This document shows positions 9,201 through 17,383 of a stretch of DNA of 64,000 nt, one piece after another; positions within the stretch are counted from its first letter, which is position 1, and every line of letters begins with the position of its first letter. Position numbers and translations under genes: made by a program. This stretch comes from Halegenticoccus tardaugens (GTDB lineage Archaea; Halobacteriota; Halobacteria; Halobacteriales; Haloferacaceae). The stretch is from the NCBI RefSeq assembly GCF_004116405.1, contig NZ_SDIC01000010.1:124001-188000 (forward strand), read 5' to 3'. The notes under the pieces are model-generated. The model saw only the letters and a program-made list of their open reading frames with translations. It made no database searches and was not told the origin of the DNA.

Positions 9201-9434
9201 ATGGGTACAAAGAACATCAGTCTCACAGAAGAGGCCTATGAAACACTCAAGGCACGGAAACGCCCTAACGAAAGTTTCACCGACGTCGTCCTCCGCGAGT
9301 TCGGTGGGGAAAAAGACGTCTGGAAAGGCTTCGGCAAACTCGAAGGCATGGGACTTCGGGAAGCGTTCGAAGAACAGCGTGCAGAGTTTGACCGCGATTT
9401 CGACGAGAAGCAGGATGAACTGCTTGGACAGTAG
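9201..9434 (+). CDS. vapB: VapB-type antitoxin
   Basis: A 77-aa protein starting MGTKNISLTEEAYETLKARK (ATG at 9201; an ATG at 9195 would add two residues). The N-terminus is the MTKTISLxxEAYExLKxxK ribbon-helix-helix pattern of archaeal VapB antitoxins, including F-T-D-V-V. The acidic C-terminal half (EQRAEFDRDFDEKQDELLGQ) would wrap the toxin. It overlaps the downstream vapC by 20 bases, so the two are translationally coupled. VapB proteins normally bind their own promoter as a complex with VapC; no operator was identified. Confidence 0.9.
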   Translation: MGTKNISLTEEAYETLKARKRPNESFTDVVLREFGGEKDVWKGFGKLEGMGLREAFEEQRAEFDRDFDEKQDELLGQ

Positions 9435-9798
9435 CTACCTCATCGATTACCTTGAGGGTGACGACGGGGCGCAAGCGTGGCTCAATGCGCACGAAGACAC
9501 ACCGATCTCGGCAAGTACGATTTCACTGTACGAAACGTATCGTGGTGTCCTCTGGGCCGTCTCATCGATGACGATGGACGAAGTCTTTGAGATGTTCGAC
9601 TGGGCAACTGTCATGCCGTTCGACGAGACAGCCGCTCGTGAAGCAGCACAGATACAGCGGGAGTTACAAGAGGACGAAACACCTGTGAAAACCCCTGACG
9701 TGATGATTGCCGCTATTGCACGGTCAGTCGGTGGTACTGTCGTTACGCGGGATCGTGACTTCGACCACATCCGGAACCTGCCCGTGGAGAACTACTGA
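9415..9798 (+). CDS. vapC: VapC PIN-domain ribonuclease toxin
   Basis: A 127-aa PIN-domain protein, likely an RNase that cleaves tRNA or rRNA when freed from VapB. The start ATG at 9415 lies inside vapB. Acidic active-site residues are visible in the usual places: Asp5 in MNCLDSSYLIDYL, Glu in SLYETYRG (about residue 42), Asp in KTPDVMIAAIA (about 91), and Asp in VVTRDRDFDHI (about 109). Complete length. A tiny type I IS derivative begins 4 bases past the stop, with its right end facing the gene. Confidence 0.93.
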   Translation: MNCLDSSYLIDYLEGDDGAQAWLNAHEDTPISASTISLYETYRGVLWAVSSMTMDEVFEMFDWATVMPFDETAAREAAQIQRELQEDETPVKTPDVMIAAIARSVGGTVVTRDRDFDHIRNLPVENY

Positions 9799-9801
9799 CT
9801 A

Positions 9802-9882
9802 GTGAACTACCCTGCCCTCACGGAGCGAACGGCTTGCGCCTTCGGCGCTCGCTGAGGAAGGGGTCTTAGCGCCTCAATTCAG
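9802..9882 (-). mobile_element. 81-bp end-only IS200/IS605 derivative (MITE-like)
   Basis: It consists only of a type I right end (GTGAACTACCCTGCCC) joined directly to a type I left end (GAGGAAGGGGTCTTAGCGCC...CAATTCAG). The flank past the left end, read on the minus strand, ends in TTAT, matching the TTAN target of these elements. A second copy in the opposite orientation is at 16718-16796. Both ends needed by TnpA appear to be kept, so it could be mobilised in trans. Confidence 0.75.
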
Positions 9883-10093
9883 ATAAAATCGCACTAGGTC
9901 GTTCCGCTACTTCCCGAGGTTGGACAGAAGCAACTGCTCCGAATGAGCGATGTTGGTGTTGGAACCATGCCAGCGGCACGCGTGGCGGTACACGGTCGTC
10001 GTGGGAGTAGTTACCGCTTCGAGCCGTCCGCCCGCGGCGCTCGCGGCGGGTGTGGGTACAAAAAATGGGTTCGCGTCGGAAGTGCCCGAGGGA
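9883..10093. other. short gene-less interval
   Basis: About 210 bases between the end-only element and the 3' end of the exported acidic protein gene. No gene, repeat or RNA signal was recognised. Confidence 0.35.
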
Positions 10094-10438
10094 TTACGTC
10101 TCGGCTTCCTGGTCCTGCTCGGCTTCGTTCTCGGCCTCAGACTCGCCTTCCTGGTCGTTGTAGTTCACCTGGTAGCTGCTCTGGTCGGCGTCAGTGTCCT
10201 GGTCGCCGTCGTTGTACAGAGCGGCGTTCCCAGCAGCCTGGATGTTGTCGTTATCCTGGTCGACGTCCTGCTCTTGGTTCGTCTCGGCCTCAGCGTCCTG
10301 TTCGAGCTCCTGCTCCTGCTCGATCTCCTCTTCCTCCTCCCACTCGAAGTCCAGCGCCGCTGCGGAGCCGGCGAACCCGGCCGTGAAGACGGTTCCGACG
10401 ACCATGATGGCCATCAGGATGCGAAGTGCCTTTTTCAT
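10094..10438 (-). CDS. small exported, extremely acidic Gln/Asn-rich protein
   Basis: A 114-aa protein. I chose the ATG at 10438 because it starts a Sec-type signal peptide, MKKALRILMAIMVVGTVFTA, followed by AGSAAA as a cleavage region; the frame extends upstream but with no coding character. The mature part of about 85 residues is almost only Glu, Asp, Gln, Asn and Ala, with one hydrophobic-poor patch (NIQAAGNAALYN) and no Cys. It looks disordered. Possible roles are an extracellular ion or hydration buffer or a matrix component; none can be shown. I do not recognise the family. Confidence 0.7.
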   Translation of the reverse strand: MKKALRILMAIMVVGTVFTAGFAGSAAALDFEWEEEEEIEQEQELEQDAEAETNQEQDVDQDNDNIQAAGNAALYNDGDQDTDADQSSYQVNYNDQEGESEAENEAEQDQEAET

Positions 10439-10723
10439 TGTTGTATCACGAGCGGGACCGCCCGGTCGGAGGTCCGGGGCGTCGACCCGAGCTGACCCCA
10501 TCCGAGCGCTCACCACTCGATTCGTGCTGTCGGGGACGTCCGTATTCAACCCCCAGAACCGTTGTACCAAACATACTGAACGTTACCGGCGACGTGGTCT
10601 GTTTCACGCGAAAATGCCGGCACTTATCGCCGTTCAGCGGCGTATGTCTGGCGTAAACGAGCCGCTTTCGTCGGTGATCGCCGTACCGATTCTCTCCGTC
10701 AAAGGTTATTTGAATTTCAGGCG

Positions 10724-11170
10724 GTAAGCTACCCACGACTACAGTCGTGGGCTTCCTTGCCCTGCAATCATGTGAACTACCCCGACCTCCTCCGGCGCGA
10801 CGCGCCTTCGGTGCGGTCGGGGCTTCCTGTTTCTGCGACAGAACGTGCACCCGTCGCACGGACGGGCGTAGCGGTTCCAGACTCCGCAGGCGGTTCCCTC
10901 GCTGGGCGGGTCGGAGTGACCCACTCCTCCCGATTCGACACTCGGTCACACCACCCGATGCACACTTCGCGTCGTCGTTCGAAAGGCGCGACGCGCCTTT
11001 CGTGATCACGACACGGCGAAGCCGGTTCGAACACGACCACGAATGGTCGGAGTCACCACGCTCTCTCCGTCCCAACGAGGAGCATACGAACCCGCAAGTT
11101 GCCTCCGTGGGTCGGTAAGCGATACCCCCAGCGCGAGGAAACCCTGGCGTTCACGCCGGGGAGGATGTCA
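10724..11170 (+). mobile_element. composite IS200/IS605 remnant: type II ends enclosing a type I fragment
   Basis: The left end is GTAAGCTACCCACGACTAC with the CCCACGAC/GTCGTGGG hairpin (10724-10754). The right end is a GC-rich hairpin followed by GAGGATGTCA (11145-11170). Inside, at 10772, a type I right end (GTGAACTACCCC) begins; the following ~240 bases on the minus strand encode residues resembling a TnpB C-terminus (VGHSDPPSEGTA...). The same ~240 bases recur at 32940-33190. No intact transposase gene. Its last bases supply the phoD stop codon. Confidence 0.65.
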
Positions 11171-12772
11171 TCGACTTTGGAGATGGGGAGTTCCGTCATT
11201 GATGACGAAACTTGCATCCGTACGAATCGGGGCATCCTTACGTGTTACGCAGTCGACAACACGATAATCGGTCCGCCACTGGTTGGGGGTGAGCGTGCAG
11301 CGGACGTAACCACGCTGGTTACTATAGTACTTGACGTTCTCGTTTTCGGATAATACCTGCCTGCCAAAATCGTCCATAGTGACGCCATCCCCGCCAGAGC
11401 TGATAGACGTTCCGACGAACTCAACGCCGACTGATGCCGAGTCAGGCTCCTGAAAATTCCTCTTAATATTGCTGGCGAAGTTTGCGTGGAAGTCCCCGGT
11501 GACGACAACAGGGTTGCGGGCGTGTTGCTCGAAGGCTTCGAGGACTGTGTTCCGGTCTGCAACGTATCCGTCCCACTGATCCATACGGTAGCCTTCCTTA
11601 GGTCCTTCTTCGAAATCCATGGATGCCATGGGCACCTGATTCGCGATGACGTCCCAGATCGCGCTCGATGTCTCGAGGTTATTTACTAACCATTGCTCCT
11701 GAGCGTCGCCGAGGATGGTTCGGTCCTCGCTGAATCGCTCAGTGCAGCCTACTACACTGAACGCGTCGTCGCATGCTTGGTCAGTCCGATACTGACGCGT
11801 GTCGAGCACGTTGAACTCGGCCAGATCGCCAAACGTGTAGTTCCGGTATAGTTTCTGGCTCGATCCGTCCGGCATCTGAGCCATCCGGAACGGCATGTGT
11901 TCAAAGTACGCTTTGAACGCTATAGCTCGGCGCTTCAGGAATGCTTCGCGCGTTTGTTTGTCTGGGTCCTGCGGTACATCACCGGCCCAATTGTTATCGA
12001 CTTCGTGGTCGTCTCTCGTGACAAGCCACGGTGCACTTGCGTGAGCGGCTTGCAGATTGCGATCAGATTTGTAGAGACCATACTGGAGACGGTAGCGGTC
12101 AAGTGTCTCCGTCTCAGAGCGATAGACCGGCGGAACTGAGACATTTCGAGCTCCACCATTCGGCCCAATACCATATTCGTAGATGTAGTCTCCAAGATGG
12201 ATGATTAGATCAAGCTCATCCGTAGCCATGTAGTCGTAGGCCGTATAAAACCCGTCATCCCACGCCTGACAGGAAGCGAACGCGAACGTGAACTCCTTAG
12301 GGTTGCCATCAGGTGCCGGAGCAGTCTTCGTCCGCCCAACGGGGCTCTGATGCCCAGCGGTCTCAAATTGGTAGTAATACTCTGTGCCGGGTTCGAGATC
12401 CGTCACATTCACATGGACGGAATGTGCGTGTTCGGGGTTCGCGAAGGCAACACCTACATGCTCGACAGATGTCATGGTCTCCGTAGATGAGATTTTCCAC
12501 TGGACAGGGATCTTCTTCTGAGGCATCCCCCCACCGCGTTGAAGGGGATTCGGCGCAAGCCGCGTCCAGAGAATCACAGAAGTCGGCAGTGGATCACCAG
12601 AGGCAACCCCTAATGAAAATGGATCGTCTTCGAACTGACCATTGTCGTCCACCGCAGTGGCAGTGCCTGACGTGCCGATTGCAGCGAGTGTTGTCGCTCC
12701 GCCAGTTTGTTTCAGGAATCGTCGTCGGCTATACGCAGTCGGATCAGGAGTCTGATTATTGTCTAACTCCAT
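11168..12772 (-). CDS. phoD: PhoD-type alkaline phosphatase/phosphodiesterase, Tat-exported
   Basis: A 534-aa secreted phosphomonoesterase/phosphodiesterase of the PhoD family (Fe/Ca-dependent), releasing phosphate from organic phosphate outside the cell. The N-terminus has a Tat signal (SRRRFLKQTGG, then TTLAAIGTSGTATA). A PhoD N-terminal domain (SVILWTRL, about residue 66) precedes the metallophosphatase core: FASCQAWDDG, HLGDYIYEYG, TRDDHEVDNNW, FNVLDTRQYR and VVTGDFHANFAS. The stop codon TGA at 11168-11170 belongs to the end of the adjacent IS remnant (TGACATCC), so the original C-terminus has probably lost a few residues. All catalytic motifs are intact. Confidence 0.94.
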   Translation of the reverse strand: MELDNNQTPDPTAYSRRRFLKQTGGATTLAAIGTSGTATAVDDNGQFEDDPFSLGVASGDPLPTSVILWTRLAPNPLQRGGGMPQKKIPVQWKISSTETMTSVEHVGVAFANPEHAHSVHVNVTDLEPGTEYYYQFETAGHQSPVGRTKTAPAPDGNPKEFTFAFASCQAWDDGFYTAYDYMATDELDLIIHLGDYIYEYGIGPNGGARNVSVPPVYRSETETLDRYRLQYGLYKSDRNLQAAHASAPWLVTRDDHEVDNNWAGDVPQDPDKQTREAFLKRRAIAFKAYFEHMPFRMAQMPDGSSQKLYRNYTFGDLAEFNVLDTRQYRTDQACDDAFSVVGCTERFSEDRTILGDAQEQWLVNNLETSSAIWDVIANQVPMASMDFEEGPKEGYRMDQWDGYVADRNTVLEAFEQHARNPVVVTGDFHANFASNIKRNFQEPDSASVGVEFVGTSISSGGDGVTMDDFGRQVLSENENVKYYSNQRGYVRCTLTPNQWRTDYRVVDCVTRKDAPIRTDASFVINDGTPHLQSR

Positions 12773-12901
12773 ATAATCCGGAGATTATTGTAGTTATTTA
12801 AATCATTATAATTTTGATAAATAACGTGAGAAAAGGCTTGGCAGACTACTATTAATCTCTGTGGCTCTCCTTACTGCTATACAAAATCGTTAGCAGGGCA
12901 T

Positions 12902-13057
12902 TGTCTAGTTAAGCCAGTTTGAGGAACGAGCAGGTCGTTGAGTTAGTTTGGAATGACGCTCGCAGACCTGCTCAGCGAGTGCTTTGCGGCGGAATTCAAA
13001 CAACGATCGCATCAAGCGCTCGACGAACGAACTCCGGTTGAGGAGGTCATTAACTAG
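12902..13057. repeat. MITE-like element with perfect terminal inverted repeats
   Basis: TGTCTAGTTAA at 12902 and TTAACTAGACA ending at 13057 are perfect 11-bp inverted repeats about 156 bases apart, extendable to CA(C/T)TGTCTAGTTAA with one mismatch. The interior encodes on the minus strand a short peptide (RSSFVERLMRSLFEFRRKALAEQVCERHSK) that could be the N-terminus of a deleted transposase. No clear target duplication is visible. It is unlike the IS200/IS605 ends, so it belongs to a different (DDE-type) family. Confidence 0.6.
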
Positions 13058-13107
13058 ACAGTGCCGACGATATGCTCCCAGCAAAGGAATTATACCATAA
13101 TCAAATT

Positions 13108-13398
13108 TCACTCATCGCTATCCCCATGCGGACGCTCGTAGAGGGCGTCGTCAAGCTCATCGGGGGCGAGCGGCTCACCACGTCGGCCTTCATTAAGTGC
13201 GGCCATCTCATTGGCGACCGCAAAGAATGGATCACTCGGATCTGGCTCATCATGCGCGTCAATGTATTCGACAGCGGCTTCGCGCAACGCCTCTTTCAGC
13301 GATTTTCCTTTGTCCTGCGCGAGACGACGAAAGCGGGCGTATTCAGTGGGATTGAATTCGGTTTGGACGACCTTTGTATCGGCGTTCGTGTTCGACAT
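13108..13398 (-). CDS. ribbon-helix-helix-like orphan antitoxin
   Basis: A 96-aa protein starting MSNTNADTKVVQTEF (ATG at 13398; an in-frame ATG at 13422 would add eight residues). The segment VVQTEFNPTEYARFRRLAQDKGKSLKEALREAAVEYI fits the RHH-type antitoxin fold (beta strand, then EYxxFRRLAxxKGxSLxEALREA). The acidic C-terminus (DPSDPFFAVANEM...) is the pattern of VapB-like antitoxins paired with PIN toxins. No PIN gene is adjacent, so it is an orphan or has lost its toxin to the surrounding rearrangements. Confidence 0.65.
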   Translation of the reverse strand: MSNTNADTKVVQTEFNPTEYARFRRLAQDKGKSLKEALREAAVEYIDAHDEPDPSDPFFAVANEMAALNEGRRGEPLAPDELDDALYERPHGDSDE

Positions 13399-13667
13399 GT
13401 TCATCGACACTTCCATGTCCATGAACCACTGCGTCGTCAGGATGCAAAAACGTCCCTTCCCTCGTCCTCCTAGTCATACAAACCAAAAGGTGGATATCTG
13501 CGCCGTACGGCGCGGGAGAAACCCGACATGGTCTTCCGAAAGCGATACAGCGTCTCTCTGACCGGTTTCGCTATTGAGGAGCAGTTCAGTAAGATACTGG
13601 TTTCAGACGAACCACGCTGGTGCTGAAGTTACTTTTGGCCAAACCATCAAAAAGCAGTATGGACGTT

Positions 13668-13934
13668 TCAGACAACCAACTGATTCATCCACGACCGGTC
13701 GCCACCAGTCCAGAACGCCAGCAGACAGCACAAGGCCATATCGGTCTCTGAATGGCTGTCATTCTCGGCCATGTTACTGTTCCACGGATGATCGGACTTC
13801 GCTCCGTTCAACGTGATCCTCGCTTTCCGTAGGAGTTCCTCATCAATAAGATCGGACGCTTCGTTGTCGGCCCCACCGCTCGCTCTACGAAGAGAATATC
13901 TCCCAGAATATACAATACCTGCGAATACGTGCAT
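13668..13934 (-). pseudogene. fragment of a viral/plasmid primase-like protein
   Basis: The minus-strand frame reads DEELLRKARITLNGAK...DSHSETDMALCCLLAFWTGGDRSWMNQL. This resembles the segment (S-E-A-D-x-A-L-C-x-x-L-A-F-W-T-G-G-D) found in large primase/polymerase-like replication proteins of haloarchaeal viruses and plasmids. The frame then stops where those proteins continue, and no continuation is seen in other frames, so it is a short orphan fragment. It points to a past provirus or plasmid insertion here. Confidence 0.55.
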
Positions 13935-14729
13935 TTCAGTGTGAGCCGTAGAGTACTCTATCGGCGAGACTTACTCGCAACGAGTGGCGCACTCGTCATG
14001 AGCGGTGGGCTCAGCGGCTGTATCTTCGACACACGCGACTCTCTACGCTCTCAGGAGACTCCTACCGCCGAGAAATCGGCCTCCACCCAGACATCACGTT
14101 CAACGACCACAGATACCCAACCACCACATACATCAGAGCCTCACTCTCGACAGGTCTCTTTCCAAGCGACGCATGGAGCCATGACAGACGGAACACTCTA
14201 TGGGGCGGGTGACTGTGGCATTATTCTGATTCCCCAAAGTAATAAAGAACGCCGAATCTGGAGGCCGCAGGCGAAGACGTACGCACGAATAGGTCATCTG
14301 GCGTTGACGATCGATGTGGACCCCGACTACCGCGCTGAGTCTGTCCTCGGTGCGATACAGTACATGCACCACGAACCGAACGTGAGGCGTCTGCTCCTCA
14401 TCGGGGCGAGCACTGGCGGCAAAGCAGCACTCGAAGCAAATGTAGAAGCCAAGTCTGGTCTGGTCGATGGTACGGTTGCGATGTCAGCAAACGGTGGCGA
14501 AGAAGATGCGTCGGACCTCCAAGGGCGGCTCCTCATCATGATTAGCGACGACGAGCACCCCAAGTATGTACGCGTCGGCCATGAACTCGCTGAGAATGCC
14601 CCTGAACCGAAGGAACTCCAGACGTATCCTGGTGAGGCACATGCACGTGCTCTCGTCGTTGGAAAGCACGGCGCTGCGGTCCGTCGGCGTCTGAAAACCT
14701 TTGTGTCGAATGTGTGTACTACTACGTGA
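13929..14729 (+). CDS. lipoprotein alpha/beta-hydrolase-like protein
   Basis: A 266-aa protein with a twin-arginine-like lipoprotein signal: YRRDLLATSGALVMSGGLSGC, the cysteine being the lipidation site near residue 31. A Ser/Thr-rich linker follows (about 45-75). The catalytic pattern fits a small alpha/beta hydrolase: nucleophile elbow GASTGG (Ser about 157), an acid in ISDDEHP and a histidine in GEAHA. The natural substrate is unknown. The stop codon TGA (14727-14729) lies within the first bases of the adjacent type I IS right end (GTGAACTACC starts at 14726), so the last native residues have been replaced. An alternative would be a dienelactone-hydrolase-like protein. Confidence 0.75.
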   Translation: MHFSVSRRVLYRRDLLATSGALVMSGGLSGCIFDTRDSLRSQETPTAEKSASTQTSRSTTTDTQPPHTSEPHSRQVSFQATHGAMTDGTLYGAGDCGIILIPQSNKERRIWRPQAKTYARIGHLALTIDVDPDYRAESVLGAIQYMHHEPNVRRLLLIGASTGGKAALEANVEAKSGLVDGTVAMSANGGEEDASDLQGRLLIMISDDEHPKYVRVGHELAENAPEPKELQTYPGEAHARALVVGKHGAAVRRRLKTFVSNVCTTT

Positions 14730-14740
14730 ACTACCCTACC

Positions 14741-15976
14741 CTACCGCTCGCCTGACGGCTCGCGCTTGAGGGGAGGGCTTCCTGCTTCAACGACGCGCTT
14801 TGCAGATACGGACGTATCCACAGCGAGCGCAGTCTCCACAGGCGATGATTCGGAGTGTCCCACTCCTACTTGCTTGACGCCCCGAGAAAGAATGTTCCAC
14901 GCCGCGTTCGCGTCCCGATCCGCCGTGAAACCACAGGCGGGACAGGAGTGTTCGCGGACCCACAACGGCTTCTCGGTCGAAACACCGCACGCCGCGCATT
15001 CCTTCGTCGTCCCTGCCGGTTCGACGGCGACGAAGTGCGTCCCGTTCCGTTCACACTTGTATTCGAGTAGTGAGAGGAATGTTCGCCACGCGGCGGACGC
15101 GGTGCTGCGGCTGTTCGATGGGGATTCGAGCATCCCTTTCACGTTCAAGTCTTCGACCGCGACGAGGTCGTACTTCCGAGCGTAGTACGCCGAGAGTTTG
15201 TGAAGGAAGTCGCGGCGCTTCCGCTTCAGGTCGGCGTGGCACTTCGCCACTCGCCGCCGTTGCTTCTCGTAGTTGTTCGACCCGTACACCTTCCGCGAGA
15301 GCTTCCGTTGCTCGCGTTCAAGGCGCTCGCGTTCGTCCGAGAGGTCGAGCGACCCGACGGCGTGACCGTCGGTATCGTGAGTGTACTTCAGAATCCCTAC
15401 GTCGATGCCGACGCACCGCTCGGGATTCTCGGGCTTCGGCGGCGGCTCACGGTCGCGTTCGACGCCGAAGGTAGCGAACCACTCGCCGGTTGGCTCCTTC
15501 TTGAGCGTGACCTGCTTGAGCGTCGCGTCGTCGGGGATGGCGCGGTGAAGCCGTATCGGTATGTCGCCGAGCTTCGAGAGGCGCAGTCGCGTCCGACCGC
15601 CCTTCTTGTCGAGCTTGAAGCCGGATTGACTGTACGTGAAACTACGAAACTCCCGTGGCGGTTTCCACGTGAGCATCCCGACGCCGTACCCCTTCCGCTT
15701 GAGCGCTGAGAGGCCCTTGAGATTGTCGAATAGCCGTTCTACGACGGTCTGAAGGACCTTCGAGTACACGTCCGTGAGGTCATCCCACCACTTCTTGAGG
15801 TCGGGTAGCTCCGACCGAAGCGAGGTCATGGACGGCAGTTCGCCGTTCTCCTCGCGGTACTCTCCGAGCCGGTACCGGAAGTGGTTGTACGTTTGCCTAC
15901 AAATGTCGCGGTGGCGGTCCAACTCCTCGCGGTGGGCGTCGGACGGCGTGAGGCGATACTTGTAGGAGTAGTACAT
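14741..15976 (-). CDS. tnpB: TnpB, RNA-guided nuclease of IS200/IS605
   Basis: A 411-aa TnpB starting MYYSYKYRLT; I chose the ATG at 15976 because it overlaps the tnpA stop as ATGA and matches the start of the relative at 42652-43887. An HTH-like N-terminus (DICRQTYNHFRYRL) is followed by the RuvC motifs CVGIDVGIL, LVAVEDLNVKGM (intact catalytic Glu) and DRDANAAWNI. The zinc finger is CAACG...CPACG. The C-terminal tail (RVVEAGSPPLK) overlaps the right-end hairpin, so the omega RNA is expected to overlap the gene end. Confidence 0.95.
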   Translation of the reverse strand: MYYSYKYRLTPSDAHREELDRHRDICRQTYNHFRYRLGEYREENGELPSMTSLRSELPDLKKWWDDLTDVYSKVLQTVVERLFDNLKGLSALKRKGYGVGMLTWKPPREFRSFTYSQSGFKLDKKGGRTRLRLSKLGDIPIRLHRAIPDDATLKQVTLKKEPTGEWFATFGVERDREPPPKPENPERCVGIDVGILKYTHDTDGHAVGSLDLSDERERLEREQRKLSRKVYGSNNYEKQRRRVAKCHADLKRKRRDFLHKLSAYYARKYDLVAVEDLNVKGMLESPSNSRSTASAAWRTFLSLLEYKCERNGTHFVAVEPAGTTKECAACGVSTEKPLWVREHSCPACGFTADRDANAAWNILSRGVKQVGVGHSESSPVETALAVDTSVSAKRVVEAGSPPLKREPSGER

Positions 15977-16383
15977 CAGGACTCTCGTTGTTCTTCGACG
16001 TATTGCTTCAGCACGTCGAGCGACACCTGCCCCGTCGAAAGGAGGCAATAGGAACTGTTCCAAAACGAGTCACCCCACAGTTCGTTCTTGAGTTCATCCT
16101 CGTACTCGTTGCGGAGACGACGAGCGGTCGCACCCTTCACGGTGTTGATGAACTTCACGAGGTCCGTGGTCGGCTTCGCTCGAAACAGGACGTGTATGTG
16201 GTCGTCCTCGCCGTCGAGATTGACGAGTTCGACGCCGTAGTTGTCCGCGAACCCTTCGATGACGCCCCGGATGAAATTGGTCCGTTCTTCGGTTAGCACT
16301 CCTCGCCGATACTTCGCCGTGAGTATCAGATGGTAGTGGAGCGAGTAGACCGAATGCGAACCTGAGTCGAGGTCGTACTGCAT
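15976..16383 (-). CDS. tnpA: TnpA, Y1 (HUH) single-strand transposase of IS200/IS605
   Basis: A 135-aa Y1 transposase that cuts and joins single-stranded element ends at subterminal hairpins. The HUH motif is DDHIHVLF (about residue 62), and the catalytic tyrosine is in VLKQYVEEQ near the C-terminus. The N-terminus (HSVYSLHYHLILTAKYRRGVL) is typical. Complete. Its stop overlaps the tnpB start. It could also mobilise the end-only derivatives at 9802 and 16718, which share its ends. Confidence 0.96.
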   Translation of the reverse strand: MQYDLDSGSHSVYSLHYHLILTAKYRRGVLTEERTNFIRGVIEGFADNYGVELVNLDGEDDHIHVLFRAKPTTDLVKFINTVKGATARRLRNEYEDELKNELWGDSFWNSSYCLLSTGQVSLDVLKQYVEEQRES

Positions 16384-16717
16384 TGGGTTCGGTAGTTAGT
16401 ACGACACCCTAACGCAAAAAGCTACCGATTGCGTGGGCCTATGGTCCTACCACCGAACACGTTTGAGAACTGTGCGGCGCTGTATCCCCTCCCTACTCGC
16501 GCCCTCCCATTGGTCGGCGCTCGTTGAGGAAGGGGGCTTAGCGCCTCGATTAAGCTAAGGTTCACGCGTCAATAGTCCAATAGATCGAAGCTCGTAACTG
16601 GCCGTACCGAGCAACTGTTCGAGTCGTCCCTCGTTGGCCTACCAGTCTCGGAGACGGTTGCCATAGAGATTCGGCGTGAGCTATAGAGATCGAGATCGCA
16701 AAACATATTTTGATTAG

Positions 16718-16796
16718 CTGAATTAAGGCGCTAAGCCCCCTTCCTCAACGAGCGCCGAAGGCGCGAGCCGTGAGCGAGTAGGGCGGGGTAGTTTAC
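16718..16796 (+). mobile_element. 79-bp end-only IS200/IS605 derivative, inverted relative to 9802-9882
   Basis: Left end CTGAATTAAGGCGCTAAGCC joined directly to right end GGGCGGGGTAGTTTAC, with no coding sequence. Preceded by TTAG, a target-like tetranucleotide. With 9802-9882 it brackets about 7 kb containing phoD and an intact element. Confidence 0.75.
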
Positions 16797-17383
16797 AACG
16801 TGAGCGTAGCGGAGAGCGATCTTTCTCGTCTCAAGTCTTTCTAGTATATATCTATACTATCATTTATATACATTCTCGTTTGAAAACTGATTTGGAAGTT
16901 GATGAGAAAATCCGGTCTTACATTCTCACGGTGCATATATAAGATGGATAAACAACTTGTACAGACAGGCAGAGACACAAACTGCTCAACGTCTCATGAT
17001 CTATGGGCGGGGGGGAATGCCCCGCTAAGGTGCCTCTGAGGTCTTGAACCTCTCTCTCAGAAGAGAAGTAGGCGTCTGAGAGTGCTGCGTGCTACTCTCC
17101 TGGCGCCTGTGGTCTTCATAGTCGAGTGGTGTGTCAAACCCAGCGTGGGATCTGAGACCGTCAGTGCACTATGGTGGTGAACTACCCTACCCTCCTCAAG
17201 CGAAGAGAAGGGAAAGGGGAGGGTCGCACAACCTTTTCGCGATGGTGAATACACGGTGAACCTTCCTCATATCCTGATCCTACTCCACCGCCTAAATCCT
17301 CGTCCTTCAGGGCGGGGAGGATGTCAAAACCTCTCTTAGAGTGTGGAGGAGTCACTCGAACGACTTGACTTATCACTAGTCGA
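16797..17383. mobile_element. gene-less interval with abutting IS right-end remnants
   Basis: AT-rich from 16830 to 16960, with no coding frame. At 17177 a type I right end (GTGAACTACCCTACCC) starts on the minus strand, and at 17311-17327 a type II right end (GGCGGGGAGGATGTCAA) ends on the plus strand. The two are only 150 bases apart and have no transposase between them. GGTGCCTCTGAG at 17029-17040 is a short motif that recurs at 37039 and 38048. Confidence 0.55.

Larger units (their letters stand above)
14726..16554 (-). mobile_element. complete IS200/IS605 element with tnpA and tnpB (type I)
   Basis: The right end is GTGAACTACCCTACCC (14726). The left end is GAGGAAGGGGGCTTAGCGCCTCGATTAAG, ending at about 16554 and followed on the minus-strand reading by a TTAG target. 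It carries tnpA and tnpB in one orientation with an ATGA overlap. Its guide flank is the 3' end of the hydrolase gene. Confidence 0.88.

Noticed and set aside
12905-13111. 68-aa minus-strand gene
   Set aside because: It lies almost wholly within the MITE, and its C-terminal half is set by the terminal repeat; at best a transposase remnant.
14741-16383. Idea that the IS200/IS605 tnpB genes are free-standing Cas12-like effectors
   Set aside because: Each intact tnpB lies inside recognisable IS ends, four of the five beside tnpA or a DUF2080 gene or with type I borders, and no CRISPR or cas adaptation genes are present.
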